A stretch of 26,495 nt of DNA, from NCBI GenBank assembly GCA_003552365.1, contig PUKR01000003.1:1-26495 (forward strand), written 5' to 3'. This DNA comes from Syntrophomonadaceae bacterium. Lineage in GTDB: Bacteria; Bacillota; Dethiobacteria; DTU022. The position numbers were made by a program, and so were the translations under genes. Shown in pieces: positions 5,353 through 13,155 of this stretch (position 1 is its first letter; each line of letters starts with the position of its first letter). The notes beneath the pieces were generated by a model. The model ran no database searches. It was not told where the DNA came from and saw only the letters and a list, made by a program, of their open reading frames with translations.

Positions 5353-7218
5353 ATGGGAAAAGTATTAGGAATTGACTTAGGCACAACCAACTCAGCAGTT
5401 GCAGCGCTGATCGGCAGTGAACCTGAAATTATTGCCAACGCAGAGGGTAGCAGGGTCACTCCCTCAGTGGTTGCATTTTCTAAAGATGGCCAAAGGTTAG
5501 TGGGCCAGGTAGCAAAGCGCCAGGCGGTAACTAACCCGGAAAGGACTATTCTTTCGATTAAAAGGGAAATGGGTACGGATCATAAGGTTAATATTGATGA
5601 TAAAGAGTATACTCCCCAGGAAATTTCGGCAATGGTTTTACAAAAACTAAAAGCCGATGCGGAAAGCTACCTGGGAGAGCAGGTGACCCAGGCGGTAATT
5701 ACAGTCCCGGCTTACTTTACCGACAGCCAGCGTCAGGCGACTAAAGATGCAGGTACTATAGCCGGACTGGAAGTTTTGCGCATTATTAACGAACCGACTG
5801 CGGCAGCCCTGGCTTACGGGCTTGATAAGCAGGGTGAAGACCAGAAAATCTTGGTTTTTGACCTTGGCGGCGGCACCTTTGATGTTTCCGTGCTTGAGCT
5901 TGGCGATGATGTGGTTGAAGTTAAAGCCAGCAGCGGGAATAATCGCCTGGGAGGCGACGATTTTGACCAAAGAATTGTAAATCATATTGCTGAAGAGTTC
6001 AAAAAAGACCAGGGGATAGATCTCCTGCAGGACCGGATGGCCTTACAACGGCTAATTGAAGCGGCAGAAAAAGCTAAAGTTGAACTGTCTTCAGTTCCTT
6101 CCACTGACATTAACCTGCCATTTATTACGGCAACCCAGGAAGGGCCCAAGCACCTTAACATCACCCTTACCAGGGCTAAATTTGAGGAGTTGACCGGCGA
6201 CCTGATAGAAAAGACTATGGGACCGACCAGGCAAGCCCTTTCCGATGCCGGGTTAACTGCGGATGATATCGACAAGATTATCCTGGTGGGCGGATCGACC
6301 AGGATCCCGGCTGTCCAGGAAGGTATTCGCAAACTGCTTGGAAAAGAACCGCACAAAGGAGTTAATCCTGATGAAGTGGTGGCCATGGGTGCCGCTTACC
6401 AGGCAGGAGTGCTTGGCGGGGAAGCAAAAGATGTTCTTTTGCTTGATGTAACTCCCCTTTCTCTGGGGATAGAGACTCTTGGCGGAGTTTTTACCAAGAT
6501 TATTGAACGCAATACCACTATACCGACTGAGAAGAAGCAAATCTTTTCCACTGCCGCCGATAATCAAACCAGCGTGGATATTCATGTTTTACAGGGTGAA
6601 AGGGCTATGGCGGCTGATAATAAAACCCTCGGGCGTTTTATGCTTGATGGAATACCACCGGCTCCGCGCGGAGTGCCCCAGATCGAAGTTTCCTTTAATA
6701 TTGATGCCAACGGTATTGTCAATGTTTCGGCCAAGGATCTGGCAACCAATAAGGAACAGAAGATAACGATTACTGCATCGAGTGGTCTTGATCAAGAGCA
6801 AATTGATGAAATGGTCAACGAATCGGAAAAGTTTGCCGAGGAAGACCGTAAGCGCAAAGAAGCGGCTGAAGCCCGCAACCAGGCTGATTCCCTGGCGCAT
6901 AGCGCAGAAAAATCTTTAAATGATTTGGGGGATAAAGTCGAACCGGAAAAAGCAGAAGAAATTAGAAATGCCATTGCTGAATTACGTGAAGCATCACAGG
7001 GTGAAGACCTGGATCGGATTAAGGAAGCTACCGATAAAATGAACAACTATATGCACGAGCTTTCTTCCAAGCTTTATGAACAGCAGCAGGCTGAAGCGCA
7101 GCAGACCGCTGAAGCGGGCAGTGATGCCCGGCAAGCAGGAGAAAACCCTGCTGATGATGAAAATGTAGTAGATGCCGATTATGATGTTCAGGAAGACGAA
7201 GATAAAGGGGAAAGCTAG
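5353..7218 (+). CDS. dnaK: Chaperone protein DnaK (Hsp70)
   Basis: The 621-residue ATP-driven chaperone works with DnaJ and GrpE in the cytoplasm. Seen are the phosphate-1 motif Gly-Ile-Asp-Leu-Gly-Thr-Thr-Asn-Ser at the N-terminus, the phosphate-2 motif Asp-Leu-Gly-Gly-Gly-Thr-Phe-Asp-Val-Ser near residue 170, the hinge Asn-Glu-Pro-Thr-Ala-Ala-Ala, and the linker Asp-Val-Leu-Leu-Leu-Asp-Val-Thr-Pro-Leu before the substrate-binding domain. The C-terminal tail (last ~40 residues) is very acidic. The region after Ser-Ile-Lys-Arg-Glu-Met-Gly lacks the roughly 24-residue insertion of Gram-negative DnaK, a Gram-positive signature. AGGAGG at 5339-5344 supports the start. With no hscA in the Fe-S cluster upstream, DnaK may also serve IscU, though this is inference. 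Confidence 0.98.
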   Translation: MGKVLGIDLGTTNSAVAALIGSEPEIIANAEGSRVTPSVVAFSKDGQRLVGQVAKRQAVTNPERTILSIKREMGTDHKVNIDDKEYTPQEISAMVLQKLKADAESYLGEQVTQAVITVPAYFTDSQRQATKDAGTIAGLEVLRIINEPTAAALAYGLDKQGEDQKILVFDLGGGTFDVSVLELGDDVVEVKASSGNNRLGGDDFDQRIVNHIAEEFKKDQGIDLLQDRMALQRLIEAAEKAKVELSSVPSTDINLPFITATQEGPKHLNITLTRAKFEELTGDLIEKTMGPTRQALSDAGLTADDIDKIILVGGSTRIPAVQEGIRKLLGKEPHKGVNPDEVVAMGAAYQAGVLGGEAKDVLLLDVTPLSLGIETLGGVFTKIIERNTTIPTEKKQIFSTAADNQTSVDIHVLQGERAMAADNKTLGRFMLDGIPPAPRGVPQIEVSFNIDANGIVNVSAKDLATNKEQKITITASSGLDQEQIDEMVNESEKFAEEDRKRKEAAEARNQADSLAHSAEKSLNDLGDKVEPEKAEEIRNAIAELREASQGEDLDRIKEATDKMNNYMHELSSKLYEQQQAEAQQTAEAGSDARQAGENPADDENVVDADYDVQEDEDKGES

Positions 7219-7247
7219 CAGCCCTGTGTTCTTAATTAGCATATGTA

Positions 7248-7348
7248 GCAGTGCCGGGCCGACCGGAAACAATCTGCGGGGTTGAATTATACTAAAGAAA
7301 GCTTAACTACTGACCCCGGGTTGTTTAAGAAGGATAACCCGGCATTGC
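7248..7348 (+). other. dnaK-dnaJ spacer with mutually exclusive RNA helices
   Basis: In the 203-base gap, GCAGTGCCGGG (7248-7258) can pair with CCCGGCATTGC (7338-7348), 11 pairs with one G-U. CGGGGTTG (7277-7284) can pair with TGACCCCG (7311-7318) inside it. A local hairpin, CCGGGTT (7316-7322) with AACCCGG (7336-7342), uses bases from both helices and excludes them. No T-tract follows. The fold could set mRNA processing or dnaJ expression; no protein-coding gene is visible here. Confidence 0.5.
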
Positions 7349-7421
7349 CTGTTAAGAAAAGAAAGATGGATAGTTTTGTTAGGTTTTGAATAATTACAGT
7401 CAAAAAGGGTGATATCCGGAT

Positions 7422-8576
7422 ATGAGTAAGCGAGATTATTATGAAGTTTTAGGGGTGGAACGCAACGCTTCCGGTGAAGAAATTAAAAAAGCATACCGCC
7501 GTTTGGCCAAGCAGTACCATCCTGATTTTAACAAGGATGATCCTGAAACAGAAGAAAAGTTCAAGGAAATTAAGGCGGCATACGATGTTTTAGGCGACCC
7601 CCAGAAGAGAGAGCATTATGATCGCTTTGGCCACCAGGAAGGATTTGGCAGTGGTGCCGGCGGTTTTGATGGTTTTGGTGGCTCCGGTTTTGGCACTACC
7701 GGTTTTGGCGGTATTGACGAGATATTCGAACAGTTCTTTGGCGGAATGGGTGGAATGGGAGGCCGGCGCCGATCCCAGGGGCCTGAACAGGGAACCCATT
7801 TACGCTATGATCTGGAAATCACCCTGGAAGAAGCTTTTCGTGGCGGAAACAAAGTAATAACAATTCCAAGAACAGAAAATTGCCCCGACTGTAAAGGTAA
7901 GAAAACCAGGTCCGGTTTGGATGGCGATACCTGTACCTCCTGTGGAGGCAGCGGACAGCAGCAGTACTCTAGAAGTACCCCATTCGGCCGGTTCATCAGC
8001 ATGGAAGTCTGCCGGACCTGTCGTGGTGAAGGAGTTATGATCAACGATCCATGCCCGACCTGTAATGCCCAGGGTAAAGTAGTCCAGGAAAGGAAGGTAG
8101 AAATTGAGATTCCACCCGGGGTTGAAGATGGTTCCAGGCTACGGGTCAGTGGAGGCGGTGAAGCCGGAACACGCGGCGGACCATCCGGAGATCTTTATGT
8201 GGTATTCAGAATTCGCCCCCACAAGCTATTCCAGAGGAAAGGCAGCGATTTATGGCTTGAGGATACAATCAGTATCAGCCAGGCCGCGCTTGGTGTGGAA
8301 AAAGAAGTGCCCACTATGGATGGAACCACTACCCTGAGAATACCGGAAGGAACCCAGGATGGAGAAACTTTCCGCCTCAAGGGGCATGGAATGCCTCATT
8401 TAAAAGGTTCAGGCAGGGGAGATTTACGGGTTAAAGTGAAAGTAAGTGTTCCCAGGCGGCTTACTGCTAAACAAAAGGAATTATTGGAAGAGTTTGCCCG
8501 TTTAAGCGGAGAAAAAGTCGGCCTGGAAAACAGGGGTTTCTTTGATCGGATGAAAGATGCTTTTGGCAGTGGGTAG
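7422..8576 (+). CDS. dnaJ: Chaperone protein DnaJ (Hsp40, class A)
   Basis: The 384-residue co-chaperone brings substrates to DnaK and stimulates its ATPase. The J-domain (about 1-70) carries His-Pro-Asp at 33-35. A Gly/Phe-rich linker follows (about 72-118). The zinc region has four Cys-x-x-Cys pairs, Cys-Pro-Asp-Cys, Cys-Thr-Ser-Cys, Cys-Arg-Thr-Cys and Cys-Pro-Thr-Cys, so all eight zinc ligands are present. The first repeat is slightly degenerate (Lys-Gly-Lys-Lys instead of x-Gly-x-Gly). Two beta-barrel substrate domains complete the protein. AGGGTGAT at about 7407-7414 supports the ATG. The 203-base gap after dnaK is larger than the other spacers of the operon and holds RNA structure, which may uncouple DnaJ levels from DnaK. 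Confidence 0.97.
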   Translation: MSKRDYYEVLGVERNASGEEIKKAYRRLAKQYHPDFNKDDPETEEKFKEIKAAYDVLGDPQKREHYDRFGHQEGFGSGAGGFDGFGGSGFGTTGFGGIDEIFEQFFGGMGGMGGRRRSQGPEQGTHLRYDLEITLEEAFRGGNKVITIPRTENCPDCKGKKTRSGLDGDTCTSCGGSGQQQYSRSTPFGRFISMEVCRTCRGEGVMINDPCPTCNAQGKVVQERKVEIEIPPGVEDGSRLRVSGGGEAGTRGGPSGDLYVVFRIRPHKLFQRKGSDLWLEDTISISQAALGVEKEVPTMDGTTTLRIPEGTQDGETFRLKGHGMPHLKGSGRGDLRVKVKVSVPRRLTAKQKELLEEFARLSGEKVGLENRGFFDRMKDAFGSG

Positions 8577-8599
8577 TTATACCCGGCTGGGAGGCTCTG

Positions 8600-9358
8600 A
8601 TGCCCTACTTTTACCTGGAAGAAGAGCAGCTGGTTAAAGGAAACGAGATAACCCTGAACGAGGAAGATTTAAAGCACGCCTACCGGGTGTTGCGCTTGAA
8701 ACCCGGTGATCATGCTGCCGTTTCCGATGGCCGGGGGGCTGTTAAATATGGGGTTATTACTGTTTCCGAGCCGGAAATTGTCCGGGTTCGTCTCGAGCAC
8801 GACCTGCCGGCTGCAGAATCACCTCTTGAGCTCACCCTTGTCCAATCCCTGGCCAAGGGTGAAAAAATGGAACAGGTGATCAGGCAGACGGTCGAACTGG
8901 GCATAAAAAGGATCATTCCCGTAGTAACCGCACGTAGCGTTCCAAGGCTGGACAGCAGTAAAGAAGAAAAAAAAATTACCCGATGGCGTAGTATTATCCG
9001 CTCAGCCGCTGCGCAGTGCCGCCGGGCCTACCTTCCTCAACTCGAACCTCTTCATGGCTTACAATCAATTTTGCCCTTGATTGCTGCTTCTAAAACCCTG
9101 GTTCCTTATGAAAGGGAAGGTAATGCTCCCCTGGTTGAGGTTTTAAGCCGGCCAAAACCAAAAAATAAGGCTGTCCTTTTATTTATCGGTCCTGAGGGCG
9201 GATTTAACAGTGAAGAAATAAAGGCGATCGAAGAAGCTGGCGGGATCACTGTTCATCTTGGGCCAAGAATTTTACGCACCGAGACTGCTGCAGTTGCCGC
9301 TGTTTCCATGCTTCAGGCTGCATGGGGCGATTTTTCTGCTAAAGGAGTTCTAAGTTGA
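8600..9358 (+). CDS. rsmE: 16S rRNA (uracil1498-N3)-methyltransferase
   Basis: RsmE methylates U1498 of 16S rRNA in the decoding region, using S-adenosylmethionine. The 252-residue length is typical. An N-terminal PUA-like domain (about 1-70, with the conserved His-Ala-Tyr-Arg-Val-Leu-Arg) precedes a SPOUT knot domain. The knot carries Phe-Ile-Gly-Pro-Glu-Gly-Gly-Phe and Leu-Gly-Pro-Arg-Ile-Leu-Arg-Thr-Glu-Thr-Ala-Ala, the cofactor-binding signatures of the family. GGGAGG at 8589-8594 sits before the ATG. The gene is 23 bases after dnaJ and its last four bases overlap the start of mtaB, so it appears to extend the heat-shock operon, a common Firmicutes arrangement (prmA, often found between dnaJ and rsmE, is missing here). 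Confidence 0.95.
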   Translation: MPYFYLEEEQLVKGNEITLNEEDLKHAYRVLRLKPGDHAAVSDGRGAVKYGVITVSEPEIVRVRLEHDLPAAESPLELTLVQSLAKGEKMEQVIRQTVELGIKRIIPVVTARSVPRLDSSKEEKKITRWRSIIRSAAAQCRRAYLPQLEPLHGLQSILPLIAASKTLVPYEREGNAPLVEVLSRPKPKNKAVLLFIGPEGGFNSEEIKAIEEAGGITVHLGPRILRTETAAVAAVSMLQAAWGDFSAKGVLS

Positions 9359-10677
9359 AGAAAAAAGCTGCTTTTCATACCCTCGGTTGTAAAGTTAATT
9401 TTTGTGAAACTGAAGCATTGCAGGTCTTGTTTGAGCAGGCCGGCTACCGGATCACCGATTTTAACAACCATGCCGATGTTTATATAATTAATACCTGTAC
9501 CGTTACCGGCAGCAGCGATCATAAATCAAGAAAAGCAATTCGCAGGGCCCGCCGTCTTTCGCCCAATGCAGTTGTAGTAGTTACCGGCTGTTATGCCCAG
9601 GCGGCGCCGGAGAAAATAAAGGAGATGGAGCAGGCGGATTTGATCATAGGTACCCAAAACCGGGGAAACCTTCCTGAAATAATTACTTCGTTAGAGCGCA
9701 ATTCTCAGCTGAACCTGGTGCGTGAGCACAGGGGCAGAGAAGGATTTGAAATGCTGCCGCCGGTACGAAAACGCAGGGGACGGACCCGTGGTTTTCTGAA
9801 AGTCCAGGAAGGTTGTGACCAGCATTGTAGTTATTGCATAGTCCCCAGGGTAAGAGGTCCACTGCGCAGCATGCCGCCGGATGAAGCTTTTAATAGGGCC
9901 AAAGCCCTGGTGGAATCAGGTTGCCGTGAGGTTGTTTTAACCGGGATACACCTGGGTCTTTACGGGGTCGATCTTAACGGGATTAGCCTGACCGATCTCC
10001 TTAAAAAGCTGGAAACAATTCCCAACCTGCTTCGGCTGCGCCTCAGCTCACTGGAGCCTTCCGATATAACCCCGGAATTTGTGGAACATATCAGCAGTTC
10101 AAATGTCATCTGTCCGCATATCCACTTGCCCTTACAGAGTGGAGACAGCGAAATTTTAAGAGCGATGAACCGCCCTTACGAAGCAATTGAGTTTTTGTAC
10201 CTGGCCAAGTGGCTGAAGCAGGAAATACCCGGCCTGTCATTAAGTACCGATGTCTTGGTCGGCTTTCCCGGTGAAACAAAGAGACATCACCGCCGCAGTA
10301 TGAAGCTAATTGAAGATATTGGCTTCAGCAGGCTGCATGTGTTTAAATTTTCGCCCCGCCCCGGTACTCCCGCAGCCGATTTTAAGGAACAGGTGCCGGG
10401 TGAGGACAAAGATAAGCGCAGTAAAGAAATGATTGAACTTGGCGAAAAAATGGCTTCCGATTATCGCCGCAGATTTATCGGTTCGGTTCAACCTGTTTTG
10501 GTAGAAAAAGTCGTCCCTTATTCTTTCGCGGAGGGGTTAACACCCCACTACCTGCGGGTTCAAATTTCTAATGAGATTAAAGGTTTACACTGGCGGGGCA
10601 AAGTGATCAATGCCAGGCTGGAAGAAGAAAACGGCCCCTACCTCCGGGCTGTCCGGATTAAAAAAGGTAAATCTTGA
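9355..10677 (+). CDS. mtaB: tRNA (t6A37) methylthiotransferase MtaB
   Basis: This radical-SAM enzyme converts N6-threonylcarbamoyl-A37 of tRNAs to its 2-methylthio form. It has 440 residues. The N-terminal UPF0004 domain binds an auxiliary [4Fe-4S] cluster through Cys12, Cys48 and Cys79. The radical-SAM motif is Cys154-x3-Cys158-x2-Cys161. A C-terminal TRAM domain (about 375-435) binds tRNA. The opening Thr-Leu-Gly-Cys-Lys-Val-Asn is the MtaB subfamily signature, separating it from MiaB and RimO. The start is a TTG at 9355: AAAGGAG at 9341-9347 gives a 7-base spacing, and the TTGA overlaps the rsmE stop by 4 bases, implying translational coupling. As a two-cluster enzyme it depends on the Fe-S assembly genes at the left of the window. 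Confidence 0.96.
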   Translation: MKKKAAFHTLGCKVNFCETEALQVLFEQAGYRITDFNNHADVYIINTCTVTGSSDHKSRKAIRRARRLSPNAVVVVTGCYAQAAPEKIKEMEQADLIIGTQNRGNLPEIITSLERNSQLNLVREHRGREGFEMLPPVRKRRGRTRGFLKVQEGCDQHCSYCIVPRVRGPLRSMPPDEAFNRAKALVESGCREVVLTGIHLGLYGVDLNGISLTDLLKKLETIPNLLRLRLSSLEPSDITPEFVEHISSSNVICPHIHLPLQSGDSEILRAMNRPYEAIEFLYLAKWLKQEIPGLSLSTDVLVGFPGETKRHHRRSMKLIEDIGFSRLHVFKFSPRPGTPAADFKEQVPGEDKDKRSKEMIELGEKMASDYRRRFIGSVQPVLVEKVVPYSFAEGLTPHYLRVQISNEIKGLHWRGKVINARLEEENGPYLRAVRIKKGKS

Positions 10678-10690
10678 TTGTATCTTCTAA

Positions 10691-11431
10691 CTATTCCCCT
10701 GCCGCAAGGGTTTCGACAAACAAAGCCAGTTCTTTTAAACTGCCCCGGTAAGTGTATGCCGGTTTTCCCTGGCTGCGGTCCAGGATATAATCCTCTACCA
10801 GGAAGGTGTCCATGCCGGTTTCAGCAGCGCTTAAATCTTCGACAGTATCATTGCCCGCCATCAGGCAATCAGGGGGAGGGCACTTGATGAGCCGGGATAT
10901 TTCCAGGTAATACTCAGGGTTTGGTTTACAAAAGTGCATATTTTCCATGGTGGTAACCAGGCTGAAATTTTCCGGATCAATCCCGCTCCAGGTAAGACGT
11001 TCAAAAATGGCCTCGGCCGGGAATATGGGGTTTGTAGCCAAAACCAGGATCACATTTTTCTCCCGGGCCGCATCGATAACCTCCCGGGCATGAGGCAGTA
11101 CTTTGCCCCAGGTACTTAAACCTGGGAAAACATCCCGGTAAAAATTGTCCACAATTGGTTTTATTTGTTCCCGTGATTGTTTCGTTAAACGACAAAACTC
11201 TTCGTAAAATACTTTTTCGTTATTTTTATGCGGGTCCCGGTTCCGGACCATTATGTTGGTCGCTTCAAACAGGCAGCGGGCAAACTCTTCCCGGTTTAAG
11301 AACCCGTCAAATTTTTCAGCAAGGGCTTCAATATAGGCTGGAATAAATTTTTCTAAATCCAGGCCGAGTAAGGTGCCATCCAGGTCAAGTAAAAGGGCCC
11401 GGTATTTTTTTGCTTCGTTAGGAATGCTCAT
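10691..11431 (-). CDS. HAD-superfamily hydrolase (phosphatase-like)
   Basis: The 246-residue protein has the HAD motifs in order. Motif I is Asp-Leu-Asp-Gly-Thr (nucleophile Asp16, acid Asp18); motif II is Ala-Thr-Asn-Pro; motif III is the lysine of Lys-Pro-Asn-Pro-Glu-Tyr-Tyr; motif IV is Gly-Asn-Asp-Thr-Val-Glu-Asp. A helical cap of about 100 residues lies between motifs I and II (type C1). This predicts a Mg-dependent phosphatase or related phosphohydrolase on a small metabolite, but the substrate cannot be read from sequence. Its ATG overlaps the ylbF stop by ATGA (11428-11431), so the two are a translationally coupled minus-strand pair. Its stop is only 13 bases from the stop of mtaB on the other strand; no room for a bidirectional terminator is left between them. 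Confidence 0.88.
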   Translation of the reverse strand: MSIPNEAKKYRALLLDLDGTLLGLDLEKFIPAYIEALAEKFDGFLNREEFARCLFEATNIMVRNRDPHKNNEKVFYEEFCRLTKQSREQIKPIVDNFYRDVFPGLSTWGKVLPHAREVIDAAREKNVILVLATNPIFPAEAIFERLTWSGIDPENFSLVTTMENMHFCKPNPEYYLEISRLIKCPPPDCLMAGNDTVEDLSAAETGMDTFLVEDYILDRSQGKPAYTYRGSLKELALFVETLAAGE

Positions 11432-11808
11432 GCCTGTTGTTCACCGTCATCGTCTTGTTGCCCCATCAGCTCAGGGTCATATATTTCGCTGGTAGCATCA
11501 CCGATAATATTCTGAATATCTTGCAGTAACACGGCCATTTTATATTCGGCCTGTAAAAAACGTTTAGCTGTTAAATTCATATTCACAACTTCAAGCAGTT
11601 TTTCCATTTTTTCTTCCTGTTCTTTTGATACTTGAATGCCTGATTGTTTTTGCTTTTGCAGTTCTATTTGTTGATTACGCAGATCCATAACCATTTGTTT
11701 CGCTGACTGGTCATCCTTTAGAGCACTTGTAGCATCCTTCATTTCCTTAAACTCTGCTGATTCTCTTAAAGCACGGGCCAAATTGTGAGCTGCGTTGTAG
11801 GGGTTCAT
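11428..11808 (-). CDS. YlbF/YmcA-family regulatory protein
   Basis: The 126-residue protein is almost entirely helical, with the layout of the YlbF/YmcA (Com_YlbF, DUF964) family. In Bacillus subtilis these proteins, together with YaaT, bind RNase Y and steer mRNA processing, competence, biofilm formation and sporulation. Seen here are the N-terminal Asn-Leu-Ala-Arg-Ala-Leu-Arg-Glu-Ser helix, a long charged helical middle with a Gln/Lys-rich stretch, and an acidic Gln-rich tail. AAAGGAG upstream (minus strand, about 11823-11829) supports the start. The consensus promoter at 11866-11894 drives it and the HAD gene. Whether it is orthologous to YlbF or YmcA, or is a third paralogue, cannot be decided. 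Confidence 0.82.
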   Translation of the reverse strand: MNPYNAAHNLARALRESAEFKEMKDATSALKDDQSAKQMVMDLRNQQIELQKQKQSGIQVSKEQEEKMEKLLEVVNMNLTAKRFLQAEYKMAVLLQDIQNIIGDATSEIYDPELMGQQDDDGEQQA

Positions 11809-11865
11809 AAAAAATCGACACTCCTTTCAATGAATTCTTTACAGGCAACATTTACTATCAATATA

Positions 11866-11894
11866 ATTATAGCGGATTCTTTTATCTCTGTAAA
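11866..11894 (-). promoter_or_regulatory. Consensus promoter of the ylbF-HAD minus-strand pair
   Basis: On the minus strand, TTTACA (11889-11894), a 17-base spacer and a perfect TATAAT (11866-11871) make a near-ideal sigma-A site. Start would be near 11859, about 50 bases before the ylbF-like ATG. Confidence 0.82.
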
Positions 11895-11971
11895 AATTTT
11901 GTTCATTTAAAAGGTAATGAGTCATTTTTAGCGAAGTATATTTTATAATGATCAGCCCGGTTGAGGCAAAC

Positions 11972-12000
11972 TTCTCAACATAAAAGAGCTGTGTTATAAT
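11972..12000 (+). promoter_or_regulatory. Promoter of hinT-rpsU-yqeY
   Basis: TTCTCA (11972-11977), 17 bases, and a perfect TATAAT (11995-12000) with extended TG-T. The predicted start (about 12006-12008) falls right at the AGGAGG (12008-12013) of hinT, so the 5' UTR would be only about 13-15 bases. It is divergent from the ylbF promoter about 80 bases away. Confidence 0.75.
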
Positions 12001-12020
12001 ACCGGTCAGGAGGAATAACA

Positions 12021-12383
12021 ATGCCCGATGATTGTATCTTTTGCAAAATCATAAACCGGGAGCTGGATGCGGAGATAGTTTATGAAGATGAACATGCCGT
12101 TGCTTTTAAAGATATTAATCCGGCAGCTCCGGTCCATATCCTGGTAGTTCCGCGCAAGCATATCCCTACCTTGCTGGACCTGAAAAAGGAAGATGAAGGC
12201 CTGGTGGGCCACCTGCATACTGTGGCTAATGAGGTAGCCAGGGCTTTCAACGTGGATAAAAAAGGATTCCGGGTAGTAATCAACTGCGGTGCGGATGCAG
12301 GGCAGATAGTTTTTCATCTTCACCTCCACCTCCTGGGAGGAAGACCTTTGCTGCAAACCATGGCCAAAGGGAGAGGAGTATAA
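12021..12383 (+). CDS. hinT: HIT-family purine nucleoside phosphoramidase (HinT-like)
   Basis: The 120-residue histidine-triad protein hydrolyses adenosine or guanosine phosphoramidates, including aminoacyl-adenylates. An N-terminal Cys-Ile-Phe-Cys (residues 5-8) and the loop Val-Pro-Arg-Lys-His are typical. The catalytic triad His-Leu-His-Leu-His-Leu-Leu-Gly-Gly lies near residue 98-106. AGGAGG at 12008-12013 supports the ATG at 12021. It heads a run with rpsU and yqeY, a common Firmicutes neighbourhood. The protein may bind zinc through the N-terminal cysteines, but the usual accompanying histidine is not clear. Confidence 0.94.
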   Translation: MPDDCIFCKIINRELDAEIVYEDEHAVAFKDINPAAPVHILVVPRKHIPTLLDLKKEDEGLVGHLHTVANEVARAFNVDKKGFRVVINCGADAGQIVFHLHLHLLGGRPLLQTMAKGRGV

Positions 12384-12436
12384 ATGCTAATTAGTAAATT
12401 CCTTTGCCAGTGGTTTAAGGAGAGGGGGGAAGAGTT

Positions 12437-12610
12437 GTGGCAGAAGTAAAAATCGGCAAAAATGAAACCCTGGATAAAGCTTTAAAGAGGTTCAAGAAAC
12501 AGTGTGCCCGTACGGGGGTTATTTCTGAAGCGAGGCGGCGCGAGCATTACGAAAAGCCCAGTGTGCGCCGCAAGAAGAAAGCTGATGCTGCTCGTAAAAG
12601 GCGCCGCTAA
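12437..12610 (+). CDS. rpsU: 30S ribosomal protein bS21
   Basis: This short gene (57 residues) starts with GTG at 12437, supported by the purine-rich AGGAGAGGGGGG run ending at 12429. The protein begins Met-Ala-Glu-Val-Lys-Ile-Gly-Lys-Asn-Glu and shows the bS21 signature: Leu-Asp-Lys-Ala-Leu-Lys-Arg-Phe-Lys-Lys-Gln, then Glu-Ala-Arg-Arg-Arg-Glu-His-Tyr-Glu-Lys-Pro-Ser-Val, then a very basic C-terminal tail of Arg and Lys. bS21 sits on the 30S platform near the anti-Shine-Dalgarno. It is placed between hinT and yqeY, and rpsU-yqeY is one of the most conserved pairs in Firmicutes. Confidence 0.97.
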   Translation: MAEVKIGKNETLDKALKRFKKQCARTGVISEARRREHYEKPSVRRKKKADAARKRRR

Positions 12611-12639
12611 ATTTGTGTCATGGGAGGAGTGCCCTGTCT

Positions 12640-13092
12640 ATGGAGGATAAAACCCTGACAGACAAGCTCTATGAAGATCAAAAGCAGGCGTCGAAAGCAA
12701 AAGATCGTTTTCGACTTTCAGTAATCAGAATGCTGCGTTCGGAGTTGCAAAATAAGGCTATCGAGAAAAAAGAGCCGCTGGAAAGCGATGAAGAAATGGG
12801 CATACTTAGTCGGGAGGTCAAAAAACGACAGGAATCTCTTGATGATTACAAAAAGGCGAACCGGCAGGATATAGTAGATGATCTGAATAAAGAGATTGAA
12901 ATCCTGCAGGAATATTTACCTGAACAGCTCTCTGAAGAAGAACTGGGAAAAATGGTTGAAGAGGCTATAGCCGAAACCGGAGCGGAATCAAAAAAAGAGA
13001 TGGGCAAGGTAATGGGTTTATTAATGCCCAAGCTTAAGGGTAAAGCAGACGGTAACCTGGTTCGCCGGATAGTTGAAAATAAACTGGAATAA
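12640..13092 (+). CDS. yqeY: YqeY/GatB-related protein
   Basis: The 150-residue, mainly helical protein is homologous to the C-terminal tRNA-binding tail of GatB. Family landmarks are Arg-Leu-Ser-Val-Ile-Arg-Met-Leu (about 24-31), Glu-Ile-Glu-Ile-Leu-Gln-Glu-Tyr-Leu-Pro-Glu-Gln-Leu-Ser-Glu-Glu-Glu-Leu (about 88-105), and a closing Gly-Lys-Ala-Asp-Gly-Asn-Leu-Val. The ATG at 12640 is chosen over an in-frame TTG at 12613: GGGAGGAG (12622-12629) is 10 bases from the ATG and would lie inside the longer form. The role is unproven in any organism I know; the link to rpsU suggests translation. A GC hairpin ends the transcript 17 bases later. Confidence 0.93.
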   Translation: MEDKTLTDKLYEDQKQASKAKDRFRLSVIRMLRSELQNKAIEKKEPLESDEEMGILSREVKKRQESLDDYKKANRQDIVDDLNKEIEILQEYLPEQLSEEELGKMVEEAIAETGAESKKEMGKVMGLLMPKLKGKADGNLVRRIVENKLE

Positions 13093-13108
13093 ACTGGAAC
13101 AGTAAGCG

Positions 13109-13133
13109 GCCCGGCTTTGTACAGCCGGGCTTT
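13109..13133 (+). terminator. Probable weak terminator after yqeY
   Basis: An eight-base-pair perfect stem (GCCCGGCT at 13109-13116, AGCCGGGC at 13123-13130, 6-nt loop) is followed only by TTTCCT. The short T-tract suggests partial termination, leaving some read-through into nfeD, whose ribosome binding site starts six bases later. Confidence 0.6.
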
Positions 13134-13155
13134 CCTCTGGAGAGGGAGGCCAGCT

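Noticed and set aside
5647..7272. Several open frames opposite dnaK
   Set aside because: Highly expressed chaperone genes often leave antisense frames open through codon bias; none shows a ribosome binding site or a domain.
10694..10716. Short CCCT/AGGG hairpin near the convergent ends of mtaB and the HAD gene as bidirectional terminator
   Set aside because: It is only four or five pairs and lies inside the HAD coding sequence; too weak to support.
12006..12356. Minus-strand frame opposite hinT
   Set aside because: It is antisense to an intact HIT protein and crosses the hinT promoter region; no family resemblance.
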